Shown here piece by piece: positions 51,026 to 59,233 of a DNA stretch of 63,112 nt. Both the position numbers and the translations under genes were made by a program. How positions within the stretch are numbered: position 1 is the first letter of the stretch; each line of letters starts with the position of its first letter. The notes under the pieces were generated by a model that searched no databases, was not told the origin of the DNA, and saw only the letters and a program-made list of their open reading frames with translations. Source of the DNA: Paenibacillus nanensis (lineage in GTDB: Bacteria; Bacillota; Bacilli; Paenibacillales; Paenibacillaceae); contig NZ_QXQA01000024.1 in NCBI RefSeq assembly GCF_003583765.1, positions 1 through 63,112 on the forward strand, written 5' to 3'.

Positions 51026-51069
51026 GGCAGCTTTGCGGAACTGGAAAATCCCCGCGAAGCTGCCTTTTT
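51026..51069 (+). terminator. Terminator of the isomerase-dehydrogenase operon
   Basis: GGCAGCTT at 51026-51033 pairs with AAGCTGCC at 51057-51064, with GCGG/CCGC inside, then TTTTT. Confidence 0.85.
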
Positions 51070-51171
51070 GTTCGGGCTCGGGCGGATTTGCTTTTGTGGA
51101 CGTGTTGCATTCATACTAAGAGAGAGAGAAATCCAAAGGTCATGGTCCATAAAAACTTTAGGAGAGTCCCA

Positions 51172-51909
51172 ATGAACCAAATCGAACAATTTAAGAAGCT
51201 AAAAACCGAAGTTACCCGTTTTATGATGATGTATCAATTCGCCCTTAACGAGCTTGAGACCAAGATCGAGATATTAAAAGAAGAGTTTCAGTTTCTCCAT
51301 GACTACAATCCGATCGAACATACGAAATCCCGCGTGAAATCGCTTGAGAGCATTATGACCAAAATTAGCCGCAAAGGCGTTCCGCTCTCGCTCGATGACA
51401 TCAAGAGACATATTAAAGATATCGCCGGTCTGCGCATCACGTGTTCCTTCATTGCCGATATTTATCAAATCCGCGACATGCTGAAAAATCAATTCGAGCT
51501 TCGCGTCACCGAAGAAAAGGATTATATCCAGCATCCTAAGCCGAACGGCTATCGCAGTCTCCACCTGCTGGTCGAAGTGCCCGTTGTCATGTCGGACGGG
51601 AAGGAGAATGTCTGCGTCGAAATTCAGATTCGCACAATCGCGATGGACTTTTGGGCTAGCCTAGAGCATAAAATCTTTTATAAATACAATCAGTCGGTGC
51701 CTTCGACTTTGCTGCAGGAGCTGAAGGAGGCATCCGATTCGGCCAACAAGCTGGATCTGCAAATGGAGCGGCTGCACCGGGAAATTGCCGTCATCAAAGA
51801 AAGCCAAAGCGACGATCAAATCGAGGATTTGACGCAGCTCTTTATGGGCAACCGTCAATTCAGGCTGCCTCAGGGGCTTCTGCAGCTCAGCAAAGAGGAA
51901 GAGAAGTAG
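51172..51909 (+). CDS. RelP-like (YwaC) small alarmone synthetase
   Basis: Single-domain (p)ppGpp synthetase of 245 residues. RelA/SpoT-type signatures: NPIEHTKSRVKSLESI, IKDIAGLRITCSF, KDYIQHPKPNGYRSLHL, and VEIQIRTIAMDFWASLEHK. This order and wording match Bacillus YwaC (RelP) rather than YjbM (RelQ). No hydrolase domain. The C-terminal 50 or so residues (after the helical DLQMERLHREIAVIKE) extend beyond the usual 210-residue YwaC. It makes stress alarmone from GTP/GDP and ATP. AGGAGAG fixes the ATG at 51172. Confidence 0.88.
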   Translation: MNQIEQFKKLKTEVTRFMMMYQFALNELETKIEILKEEFQFLHDYNPIEHTKSRVKSLESIMTKISRKGVPLSLDDIKRHIKDIAGLRITCSFIADIYQIRDMLKNQFELRVTEEKDYIQHPKPNGYRSLHLLVEVPVVMSDGKENVCVEIQIRTIAMDFWASLEHKIFYKYNQSVPSTLLQELKEASDSANKLDLQMERLHREIAVIKESQSDDQIEDLTQLFMGNRQFRLPQGLLQLSKEEEK

Positions 51910-52043
51910 AGCCGTTCTCTATCTGCCCGCGGCGCCGCCGGCTATTAAACCTTTTATCTATTGGACATAACTTTTAATTTCTAGTAGGATAATAGAAAAA
52001 GTGAGAAGCAAGAACAATGGCGCTAAGATAGGGGTTGAATATA

Positions 52044-52421
52044 ATGCTGCAGCTAGGTTCGAAGGTCATCATTATGTCCGACCGGTTTGAACAGAAGCTT
52101 CCTATAGGAGAATACGGCTATATTATCGCTTATGAACGAAATGCCGATAACGTCTTTGATTATGTGGTCCGGGTCCCGTCGGCCAATCGCAACTTTTTAG
52201 TGATCGACGAGGATGTGGAGCTGGAAGAGACGCTTCTGCAGCTGGAGGCGGAGCGTATCGAACGGGAGGCGCTTATCGATTTTGCGCTGGCTACGCATAA
52301 CGAAGAGCTGTTCAAGCGCATTATGAACGGCGATCAGGAGGAAGAAGAGACGGAGCAGGCGAAGGAGCCGATCAGCCGGGAAGACTTCATCCGTCAGGTT
52401 AATCTGAAAGCGTGGATCTGA
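52044..52421 (+). CDS. Small protein with IDEAL-like motif
   Basis: 125 residues. The N-terminal part is a compact beta-rich domain (LGSKVIIMSDRFEQKLPIGE, VPSANRNFLVIDED), then a helical part with REALIDFALATHNEELFKRI, which resembles the IDEAL motif of small Bacillales proteins, and an acidic tail. No signal peptide. AGGGG at 52030-52034 fits the ATG at 52044 rather than TTG 52035. Cytoplasmic, function unknown. A terminator follows. Confidence 0.65.
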   Translation: MLQLGSKVIIMSDRFEQKLPIGEYGYIIAYERNADNVFDYVVRVPSANRNFLVIDEDVELEETLLQLEAERIEREALIDFALATHNEELFKRIMNGDQEEEETEQAKEPISREDFIRQVNLKAWI

Positions 52422-52447
52422 TAAGAACCGGGTTTGGCATACAGGAG

Positions 52448-52484
52448 AAGGACGGAGCGGGGAGATGAACCCCTCCGTCCTTTT
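52448..52484 (+). terminator. Terminator after the IDEAL-like gene
   Basis: AAGGACGGA at 52448-52456 pairs with TCCGTCCTT at 52474-52482, with GGGG/CCCC inside, then T. Confidence 0.85.
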
Positions 52485-52516
52485 GCTTGTCAGCGCGCGT
52501 CAGCCTTGCTCTATCG

Positions 52517-52546
52517 TTGCTGTCTGCGGCCTATGTAGGCTATAAT
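52517..52546 (+). promoter_or_regulatory. gatCAB promoter
   Basis: TTGCTG at 52517-52522, an 18-base spacer, and a perfect TATAAT at 52541-52546, 35 bases before the gatC start. Confidence 0.65.
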
Positions 52547-52580
52547 AAAAAGAATGACTTTTATAGAGGAGAGTACCCCG

Positions 52581-52868
52581 ATGAGCATAACGTTGAAGGA
52601 TGTTGAGCATGTTGCGAACCTGGCGCGCCTGGCGCTGACGGATGCGGAGAAAGCCCAGTTCACCGACCAGCTCAATGCGATCTTGAAATATGCCGAGAAG
52701 CTGAACGAGCTGGACACCGATAACGTCGAGCCGACGACTCACGTGCTGCCGATTACGAATGTGCTGCGCGACGACGAGTGCAGAGAATCGCTGCCGATCG
52801 AGAAGGTGCTGCTGAACGCGCCGGACGAGGAAGACGGACAAATTAAAGTGCCTGCGGTGCTTGAATAA
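52581..52868 (+). CDS. gatC: Asp-tRNA(Asn)/Glu-tRNA(Gln) amidotransferase subunit C
   Basis: 95 residues; small subunit that stabilises GatA and GatB. Typical GatC sequence: ITLKDVEHVANLARLALTD, LNELDTDNVEPTTHV and RDDECRESLPIEKVLLNAP. GAGGAG is well spaced for the ATG at 52581; the frame is open to 52554 without support. First gene of gatCAB, transcribed from the promoter above. Confidence 0.95.
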   Translation: MSITLKDVEHVANLARLALTDAEKAQFTDQLNAILKYAEKLNELDTDNVEPTTHVLPITNVLRDDECRESLPIEKVLLNAPDEEDGQIKVPAVLE

Positions 52869-52905
52869 CGAGAATAAGTGGATTTTTGAAAAGGAGGGGC
52901 TGCTG

Positions 52906-54363
52906 TTGGCACTGTTTGACCTACGCCTGCAGGAAGTACATAACCAATTGAATAACAAAGAGCTCTCCGTAGCGGAGCTCGTAGACGCGTCTTACGCGAG
53001 AATCAAGGAGACGGAACCTGCAATCCAAGCCTTCATTACATTGAATGAAGATAACGCGCGAGCGCAGGCTCTTGAAATGGACAAGCGTCTGCAAGAAGGC
53101 GGCGAGCGGGGATTGCTGTTCGGTCTCCCGGCCGGTATCAAAGACAATATCGTAACCGAAGGTTTGCTGACAACTTGCGCGAGCCAATTCCTACGCAACT
53201 ACAATCCGATTTACAGCGCCACGTCGGCGCTTAAGCTGAAGGCCGCGGACGCGGTCACGATCGGCAAGCTGAACATGGATGAATTCGCCATGGGCGGCTC
53301 GAACGAAAACTCCAGCTATTATCCGACGCGCAATCCTTGGAACACGGAGTATGTTCCAGGCGGCTCGAGCGGCGGCTCCGCGGCTTCGGTTGCGGCGGGA
53401 CAGGTCTACTTCTCGCTAGGATCGGATACGGGCGGCTCTATCCGCCAGCCGGCCGCTTATTGCGGCATTGTCGGCCTTAAGCCGACGTACGGCTTAGTAT
53501 CGCGCTTCGGCCTGGTCGCGTTCGCGTCCTCGCTGGACCAGATCGGCCCGCTGACGAAGAACGTGGAAGATGCAGCCTATGTGCTTCAAGCGATCGCCGG
53601 CTACGACAAGAACGATTCCACATCCGCGAATGTGGAAATTCCGGACTACACCGCCGCTCTGACCGGCGATGTCAAGGGCTTGCGCATCGGCGTGCCGAAG
53701 GAATACCTCGGAGCGGGCATCGACCCAAGAGTGAAGGAAGCGGTCATGAACGCGCTAAAGGTTTACGAATCGCTCGGCGCGACATGGGAAGAAGTATCGC
53801 TGCCGCACACCGAATACGCGATTGCAGCTTACTACTTGCTGGCGTCATCCGAGGCGTCCTCCAACCTGGCGCGCTTCGACGGCGTGCGTTACGGCGTGCG
53901 CGCGGACAATCCGGACAACCTGATCGACATGTACCGCAAGTCGCGCAGCCAAGGCTTCGGTCCGGAAGTGAAACGCCGCATTATGCTGGGCACTTACGCG
54001 CTAAGCTCCGGCTATTACGACGCGTATTATTTGAAAGCGCAGAAGGTTCGCACGCTGATTAAAGGCGACTTCGATAACGTCTTTAAGCAGTACGATCTTA
54101 TTATCGGGCCGACGGCTCCGACGCCTGCATTCCGAATCGGCGAGCAGGTTGGCGATCCGCTTACGATGTATTTGAACGATATTTGCACCATACCGGTCAG
54201 CCTTGCGGGCGTTCCCGCAATCAGCGTTCCTTGCGGAACGGCGGACGGGCTGCCAATCGGTCTGCAAATTATCGGCAAAGCCTTCGACGAGACGACGGTG
54301 CTGCGCGCCGCCCATGCGTTCGAAGCTCATACCGATCATCACAAGCTGCGCCCGCAGCTGTAA
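52906..54363 (+). CDS. gatA: Asp-tRNA(Asn)/Glu-tRNA(Gln) amidotransferase subunit A
   Basis: Amidase subunit that hydrolyses glutamine to supply ammonia, 485 residues. The Ser-cisSer-Lys triad is intact: K79 (GIKDN), S154 (GGSSGGSAA) and S178 (GSDTGGSIRQPA), numbered from the TTG at 52906, exactly as in characterised GatA proteins. AAGGAGG at 52891-52897 supports TTG 52906 as start; the open frame begins at 52861 inside gatC. Confidence 0.96.
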   Translation: MALFDLRLQEVHNQLNNKELSVAELVDASYARIKETEPAIQAFITLNEDNARAQALEMDKRLQEGGERGLLFGLPAGIKDNIVTEGLLTTCASQFLRNYNPIYSATSALKLKAADAVTIGKLNMDEFAMGGSNENSSYYPTRNPWNTEYVPGGSSGGSAASVAAGQVYFSLGSDTGGSIRQPAAYCGIVGLKPTYGLVSRFGLVAFASSLDQIGPLTKNVEDAAYVLQAIAGYDKNDSTSANVEIPDYTAALTGDVKGLRIGVPKEYLGAGIDPRVKEAVMNALKVYESLGATWEEVSLPHTEYAIAAYYLLASSEASSNLARFDGVRYGVRADNPDNLIDMYRKSRSQGFGPEVKRRIMLGTYALSSGYYDAYYLKAQKVRTLIKGDFDNVFKQYDLIIGPTAPTPAFRIGEQVGDPLTMYLNDICTIPVSLAGVPAISVPCGTADGLPIGLQIIGKAFDETTVLRAAHAFEAHTDHHKLRPQL

Positions 54364-54405
54364 CTATCGCGCTCTTGAAGCCCGCTTAGGAAAGGAACGA
54401 TAAGA

Positions 54406-55845
54406 ATGTCTGTTGGAAGCAAATATGAGACGGTCGTCGGACTGGAAGTGCATGTCGAGCTGCACACGAAAAGCAAAATTTTTTGCGGCTGCTCCACAGC
54501 CTTCGGCGCGCCGCCCAATACCCATACATGCCCCGTCTGCCTAGGGCATCCCGGCGTGCTGCCGGTGCTCAACCGGCAAGCCGTCGAATTTGCGATGAAA
54601 GCCGCGATGGCGCTGAACTGCAAAATTGCGGACGTCAGCAAGTTCGACCGTAAAAACTATTTTTATCCCGATTCGCCGAAGGCTTATCAAATTTCGCAAT
54701 ACGACCAGCCGATCGGCGAGAACGGCTGGATCGATATCGAAGTGAACGGCGAGACGAAACGAATCGGCATTACCCGCCTTCACTTGGAGGAAGACGCGGG
54801 CAAGCTGACGCATGTTGACGGCGGCTACGCTTCGCTCGTCGACTTCAACCGTGTCGGAACGCCGCTTGTCGAGATCGTCTCGGAGCCGGATATTCGCACG
54901 CCGGAGGAAGCGAAGGCGTACCTCGAGAAGCTGAAAGCGATTATGCTCTATTGCGAAGTGTCAGACGTGAAGATGGAAGAAGGCAGCTTGCGCTGCGACG
55001 CGAACATCAGCCTTCGTCCATGGGGCCAAGAGAAGTTCGGCACGCGCGCGGAGCTGAAGAACATGAACTCCTTCCGCAGCGTGCAGCGCGGTCTGGAGTA
55101 TGAGCAAATGCGCCAGGCGGACATTCTCGACGCCGGCGGTGAAGTTGTGCAGGAGACGCGCCGTTACGACGACACGGTCGGCAAGTCCTTCTCCATGCGC
55201 GGCAAGGAAGAAGCGCATGATTACCGCTACTTCCCGGACCCGGATCTCGTCCGTCTGCATATTAGCGAAGAGTGGAAGGAGCGCGTGCGCGCATCCATTC
55301 CCGAGCTGCCGGATGCGCGCAAAGCGCGCTATACGTCCGAATACGGACTTCCTGCGTACGACGCGGAAGTGATCACCTCGTCTAAGAAGCTGGCCGATTT
55401 CTTCGAGGACAGCTTGAACTATACGAAAGACGCCAAGGCGGTCGCGAACTGGATTATGGGCGATCTGCTCGGTTACCTCAACACGAACGGTCTTGAGCTG
55501 TCCGACGTGAAGATTACCGGCCAAGGCCTCGGTGAAATGATCGGTCTGCTCGAGAATGGCACAATCAGCGGCAAGATCGCCAAAACCGTATTCAAAGCCA
55601 TGCTTGAAAGCGGCAAGCTGCCCCAGCAGATCGTTGAGGAGCAAGGTCTTGTCCAAATTAGCGACGAAGGCGCGCTGCTGGCCGTCGTTGATTCGATCAT
55701 CGAGAAGAATCCGCAATCCGTAGAGGACTTCCGGGCGGGCAAAGAGAAGGCCATCGGCTTCCTGGTCGGTCAAATTATGAAGGAAACGAAAGGCAAAGCC
55801 AATCCGGCGCTTGTAAACAAGCTGCTCCTGGAACGGCTGAAATAG
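54406..55845 (+). CDS. gatB: Asp-tRNA(Asn)/Glu-tRNA(Gln) amidotransferase subunit B
   Basis: Kinase/transamidase subunit that activates Glu- or Asp-tRNA and receives the ammonia, 479 residues. N-terminal GLEVHVELHTKSKIFCGC and CPVCLGHPGVLPVLN (zinc-binding Cys), DFNRVGTPLVEIVSEPD, LRCDANIS, and the C-terminal YqeY-like tail ending in KGKANPALVNKLLLERL. Presence of the full gatCAB set means Gln-tRNA is made by the indirect route. Confidence 0.96.
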   Translation: MSVGSKYETVVGLEVHVELHTKSKIFCGCSTAFGAPPNTHTCPVCLGHPGVLPVLNRQAVEFAMKAAMALNCKIADVSKFDRKNYFYPDSPKAYQISQYDQPIGENGWIDIEVNGETKRIGITRLHLEEDAGKLTHVDGGYASLVDFNRVGTPLVEIVSEPDIRTPEEAKAYLEKLKAIMLYCEVSDVKMEEGSLRCDANISLRPWGQEKFGTRAELKNMNSFRSVQRGLEYEQMRQADILDAGGEVVQETRRYDDTVGKSFSMRGKEEAHDYRYFPDPDLVRLHISEEWKERVRASIPELPDARKARYTSEYGLPAYDAEVITSSKKLADFFEDSLNYTKDAKAVANWIMGDLLGYLNTNGLELSDVKITGQGLGEMIGLLENGTISGKIAKTVFKAMLESGKLPQQIVEEQGLVQISDEGALLAVVDSIIEKNPQSVEDFRAGKEKAIGFLVGQIMKETKGKANPALVNKLLLERLK

Positions 55846-55853
55846 CGGACTGC

Positions 55854-55893
55854 AAGGCGCGATTCATTCTGGATGATGAATCGCGCCTTTTTC
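55854..55893 (+). terminator. Terminator of gatCAB
   Basis: AAGGCGCGATTCAT at 55854-55867 pairs with ATGAATCGCGCCTT at 55876-55889, then TTTTT. Confidence 0.92.
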
Positions 55894-55948
55894 CGCATAG
55901 AATAAGCGAATGAGGCACATCTTTTGACAAAGAAAGGACAGAATCGCG

Positions 55949-56677
55949 ATGCTAAGCGCAACTCATAATCCATGGTTTATAAGCGAACTGGACATTCTCA
56001 TTCGGTTGTCGACGGCGCTTCTGCTTGGCGGGCTTATCGGATTGGAGCGGGAGCAGTCCAACCACGCGGCGGGACTCCGTACGAATATATTAGTCTGTCT
56101 CGGCGCTTGTTTATTGATGCTGCTGTCGATTTACGGCTTTTCCGATTTTGTGAAAGAGGCGAATGTGCGGGTTGACCCTGCGAGGCTGGCCGCCGCTGTC
56201 ATTACAGGAGTCGGTTTTCTAGGCGCGGGCACGATATTGTTCACAGGGAAGTCGATTACGGGGCTTACGACAGCCGCTTCGCTATGGGTTGTGGCCGCGA
56301 TCGGACTGGCGGTGGGCGCGGGCTTCTATTTCGCCTCCGCTAGTGTGACGGTGATGGTGCTGCTCACGCTTTGGCTCTTCAATAAGCTGGAGAAGCGGTA
56401 TATAAAAGGAAAGAAAGAATTCATCATTAAGGTTCAATCCTCGGACATCTCCTTGTTAATGAGCAAGCTGACCGGCATGCTGAACGATCGGAATATAACG
56501 GTGAGGAAGATGCATCTGGAGGACGTAGAAGAAGACGATGACCGAAACGCGGAGACTGTCCGGACGGAGACCCGGCTCATCATGCATATCACGATGCCTA
56601 ATCGCCATAACAATAGCATGACTTTAATAGACGACCTTAAAAAACTGGAGGGCATACGTTGGGTAAGCTCGGAATAA
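55949..56677 (+). CDS. MgtC/SapB family membrane protein
   Basis: 242 residues, with about four to five helices in the first 150 residues and the family motifs LLLGGLIGLEREQSNHAAGLR (in part) and GVGFLGAGTILF, plus TTAASLWVVAAIGLAVGAGF. The C-terminal 85 residues (KEFIIKVQSSDISLLMSKL...) form a soluble ACT-like domain. MgtC proteins are linked to magnesium homeostasis and modulation of membrane ATPases in some bacteria. AAAGGA precedes the ATG. Its last 19 bp overlap the next gene. Confidence 0.9.
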   Translation: MLSATHNPWFISELDILIRLSTALLLGGLIGLEREQSNHAAGLRTNILVCLGACLLMLLSIYGFSDFVKEANVRVDPARLAAAVITGVGFLGAGTILFTGKSITGLTTAASLWVVAAIGLAVGAGFYFASASVTVMVLLTLWLFNKLEKRYIKGKKEFIIKVQSSDISLLMSKLTGMLNDRNITVRKMHLEDVEEDDDRNAETVRTETRLIMHITMPNRHNNSMTLIDDLKKLEGIRWVSSE

Positions 56678-58599
56678 AACGGCGCGGCGGAAGGCTGGCT
56701 TCGGTCCTGCTTGCCTTCCTGCTTCCCGGGATGGGGCATGTATGGAATGGCCAATACGCGAAAGGCTTTTTGCTTTTCGCCGGGCTGCTGCTCGATTATA
56801 CGGCGATATTCAGGCTGGCGGATTCGGACGGCGGAAGACATTTGCTGTTAATTGTCTACCTTATGCTGCTTCTCCCTTTGTTTTATTTTATTAGTGTGTA
56901 TGAAGTGCTGCAGATGGATGAGCCCCAATACACCGAACCGTCTGGGTTGCGTCTGAAAGGCGGCATCCTGCTTGCGTCGGCGGGGCTTCTCATGATGATA
57001 TTGGTGAAGCCGCCCCATTTTATGCTGCCTTGGATGAACGAGCTTGCGGAATGGTCGGTCGGCCCGCTGCTCATGCTCGTTTCGATCGCGCTTGTTCTAT
57101 TCGCAAGGAAAGGAGCTGCACGGATGTTCAAGCTTGGGCGAATGACAGCTGCTGTCGTTATTTTTGCGATAGGGGCGCTGCTTATATGGGATCTGGCGAA
57201 AGGACGCAATGATATTGCGGTATTGTCCGAATGGTGGCCCGTCGTATTCATATTGTTAGGCATGGAGATGATCTTGTATGCGACGGTCCTCAAAGGCAAA
57301 GCTGGGAAGCTTCGGCTAGACATGCCTGGCTTTACGGCCGCGCTGGTCATTACCGTAACGGCATATGCGATCACCCAATATGCGGACTTTCCGGTCCGTT
57401 GGCTGGACCAATTCAACGTAGACTTGAACGGGAGGCATGATTACGGCGAGGAGAAGGGCTATCGCTTCGATAAAAATGTGATTAAAGTGCCGTTCGATGA
57501 AAACGTAACCTCCATAAAAGTGATCAATGCCAACGGCGATTTAACCGTTCGTTCCGGAGACGTGGAGGAAGTGGAGCTGCAAGCAACGGTTTGGATCGAT
57601 CTTGCGAGCGAAGCGGAGGCCGCCGAAATTGCCGAGCAATCCATCATTGAGATCAATCCCGGCAATGAGATAGTAATCGAAGGGAAAGGACAGGCATTTG
57701 GTCCAAACGGTAACCGGCTGCCTCGCATGAATATGATCATTACGCTGCCGGAGGTGGAAGCTCCACCTGAGGCTGCTGATACGATGCCGCCTGATTCTGT
57801 TGCGGCAACGCCGGAGCCAGGGGCGACATCCGCGGCAGGTCAAGCCGTATCCAGCGGAAACGCACTCGAAGAAGAGCAGGAGAGCGGGGTGGAGGGGCTG
57901 GAAAGCAATTCAAGCCTAGATCCGTCGCCGCTGCTGGAGGAGCTTCCGAAGGAGGAGCTTGCCGTTCCCCCGGAGCCTGTTCAGACGATAAAGCTTGAAA
58001 TCGAAAGCGACAACGGTTCTGTAACCGTATCGAGTCTGAGCGCGGCGGATGGCGTTACCGTACGAAACGGAAGCGGTCTTGTAAAGCTGTCCTCCATTCT
58101 GGGACCTGTGTCGGTAGAGGGGGTTAACAGCAGCATTGAAGCGGATTCGGTAGCGGGTAAGACCAGTCTTGTTACGAAGAATGGAACCATCCTGGCTAAT
58201 TCAATCAGCGATGGTGCGATCTATGCCAGTACATTGAACGGCGACATCGAGCTGAGCAATATTGCGGGCGATTTGGATGTCGAAACAAAAAACGGGGGCA
58301 TACTTGTATCAGGCGCCTCTTCGGATGTAAAAGCCGACACGCTGAACGGCAGTATCGAGATAGCCAGCCCGGTAGTCGGCGGCAATTGGGATTTGGACAG
58401 CTCCGTAGGCGAAATTAAACTGCAGGTTCCTTACAACGGCAACTTTAGCGTATACGGATCGGTAACTTTTGGGAACATCACGACAGATCTGCCGCTGGAG
58501 CAGACGCGTAAAACCATAAGAGGGACAATAGGGGAAAACGTTTATCGGATTCATATTAACGCGACAAACAGCATATCGATACATGGTCAGGGGATTTAG
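56659..58599 (+). CDS. Membrane protein with DUF4097 beta-helix domain
   Basis: 646 residues. An N-terminal membrane block has about seven helices (about 12-255), followed by an extracytoplasmic DUF4097 region in two parts (about 270-370 and 445-640), split by an acidic Glu/Pro linker of about 80 residues (380-450). DUF4097 repeats of the type NGDIELSNIAGDLDVETKNG occur several times and form stacked beta strands. The first membrane helix carries the SxxLAFLLPGMGHVWNGQY-like segment seen in TM2-type domains. TTG start at 56659 with GGAGGG, overlapping the MgtC gene by 19 bp. Biochemical role unknown. Confidence 0.8.
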   Translation: MGKLGIKRRGGRLASVLLAFLLPGMGHVWNGQYAKGFLLFAGLLLDYTAIFRLADSDGGRHLLLIVYLMLLLPLFYFISVYEVLQMDEPQYTEPSGLRLKGGILLASAGLLMMILVKPPHFMLPWMNELAEWSVGPLLMLVSIALVLFARKGAARMFKLGRMTAAVVIFAIGALLIWDLAKGRNDIAVLSEWWPVVFILLGMEMILYATVLKGKAGKLRLDMPGFTAALVITVTAYAITQYADFPVRWLDQFNVDLNGRHDYGEEKGYRFDKNVIKVPFDENVTSIKVINANGDLTVRSGDVEEVELQATVWIDLASEAEAAEIAEQSIIEINPGNEIVIEGKGQAFGPNGNRLPRMNMIITLPEVEAPPEAADTMPPDSVAATPEPGATSAAGQAVSSGNALEEEQESGVEGLESNSSLDPSPLLEELPKEELAVPPEPVQTIKLEIESDNGSVTVSSLSAADGVTVRNGSGLVKLSSILGPVSVEGVNSSIEADSVAGKTSLVTKNGTILANSISDGAIYASTLNGDIELSNIAGDLDVETKNGGILVSGASSDVKADTLNGSIEIASPVVGGNWDLDSSVGEIKLQVPYNGNFSVYGSVTFGNITTDLPLEQTRKTIRGTIGENVYRIHINATNSISIHGQGI

Positions 58600-58615
58600 A
58601 CAAAGGGCGCTTTCA

Positions 58616-58645
58616 TTGACAAATTTACAAACGTGAACGTACAAT
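58616..58645 (+). promoter_or_regulatory. perR promoter
   Basis: TTGACA at 58616-58621, an 18-base spacer, and TACAAT at 58640-58645; the -35 is a perfect match. The transcription start would fall near 58652. Confidence 0.8.
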
Positions 58646-58658
58646 AGTAATAACGAAA

Positions 58659-58673
58659 TAATAAACATTATAA
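58659..58673. promoter_or_regulatory. PerR box in the perR promoter region
   Basis: TAATAAACATTATAA at 58659-58673, read on the minus strand as TTATAATGTTTATTA, matches the Bacillus PerR box TTATAATNATTATAA at 12 of 14 fixed positions. It lies just downstream of the likely transcription start, fitting autorepression. Confidence 0.7.
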
Positions 58674-58690
58674 AGAAAGGCGTGAGGGGA

Positions 58691-59122
58691 TTGGCAGCTA
58701 GCGTTCATTTGGCTTTGGAACAACTGAAAACGAATGGCGTCCGGATGACCCCGCAACGTCACGCCATTCTAAGCTACTTGATGGAATCCAAATCCCATCC
58801 CACTGCGGATGAGATTCACAAGGCGCTCTCTCCAGCATATCCGAGCATGAGCGTCGCGACCATTTACAACAATTTGAGATTGTTTGTTGAAGCTGGCTTA
58901 GTGCGTGAACTCACATACGGCGATGATTCAAGCCGGTTCGATGCGGATCTTTCGGATCATTATCATGCGATATGCAAAAGCTGCGGAGAAATCGTCGATT
59001 TCGGTTACCCGCCGCTGCTTGAGGTAGAGAAGGCTGCTTCTAAGGAAACAGGCTTTACGGTGCACGGACACCGTATGGAAATATACGGATTATGCGGGAA
59101 CTGCAACTCTTCCGCGAAATAA
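58691..59122 (+). CDS. perR: Peroxide-responsive repressor PerR
   Basis: Fur-family metal-dependent sensor, about 143 residues. The B. subtilis PerR metal ligands are conserved: His in SHPTADEIH (H37), Asp in SSRFD (D85), two His in DHYHAICKSC (H91, H93), Asp in EIVDF (D104), and the four zinc Cys CKSC and CGNC. Oxidation of iron-bound His residues relieves repression of peroxide-defence genes. In-frame starts are GTG 58682 and TTG 58691; AAAGG at 58676-58680 is well spaced only for TTG 58691, which also matches the family N-terminus. Preceded by its own promoter and PerR box. Confidence 0.94.
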   Translation: MAASVHLALEQLKTNGVRMTPQRHAILSYLMESKSHPTADEIHKALSPAYPSMSVATIYNNLRLFVEAGLVRELTYGDDSSRFDADLSDHYHAICKSCGEIVDFGYPPLLEVEKAASKETGFTVHGHRMEIYGLCGNCNSSAK

Positions 59123-59233
59123 TGCGTCTAACAATTGGATATGCAATAGAGCAGAACGTGCCGAAAGCGATCAACGCTGTACAGCACGTTTTTGTTTGGA
59201 CACAATATAATTTGCAAACAGGAGCGTGATCGA

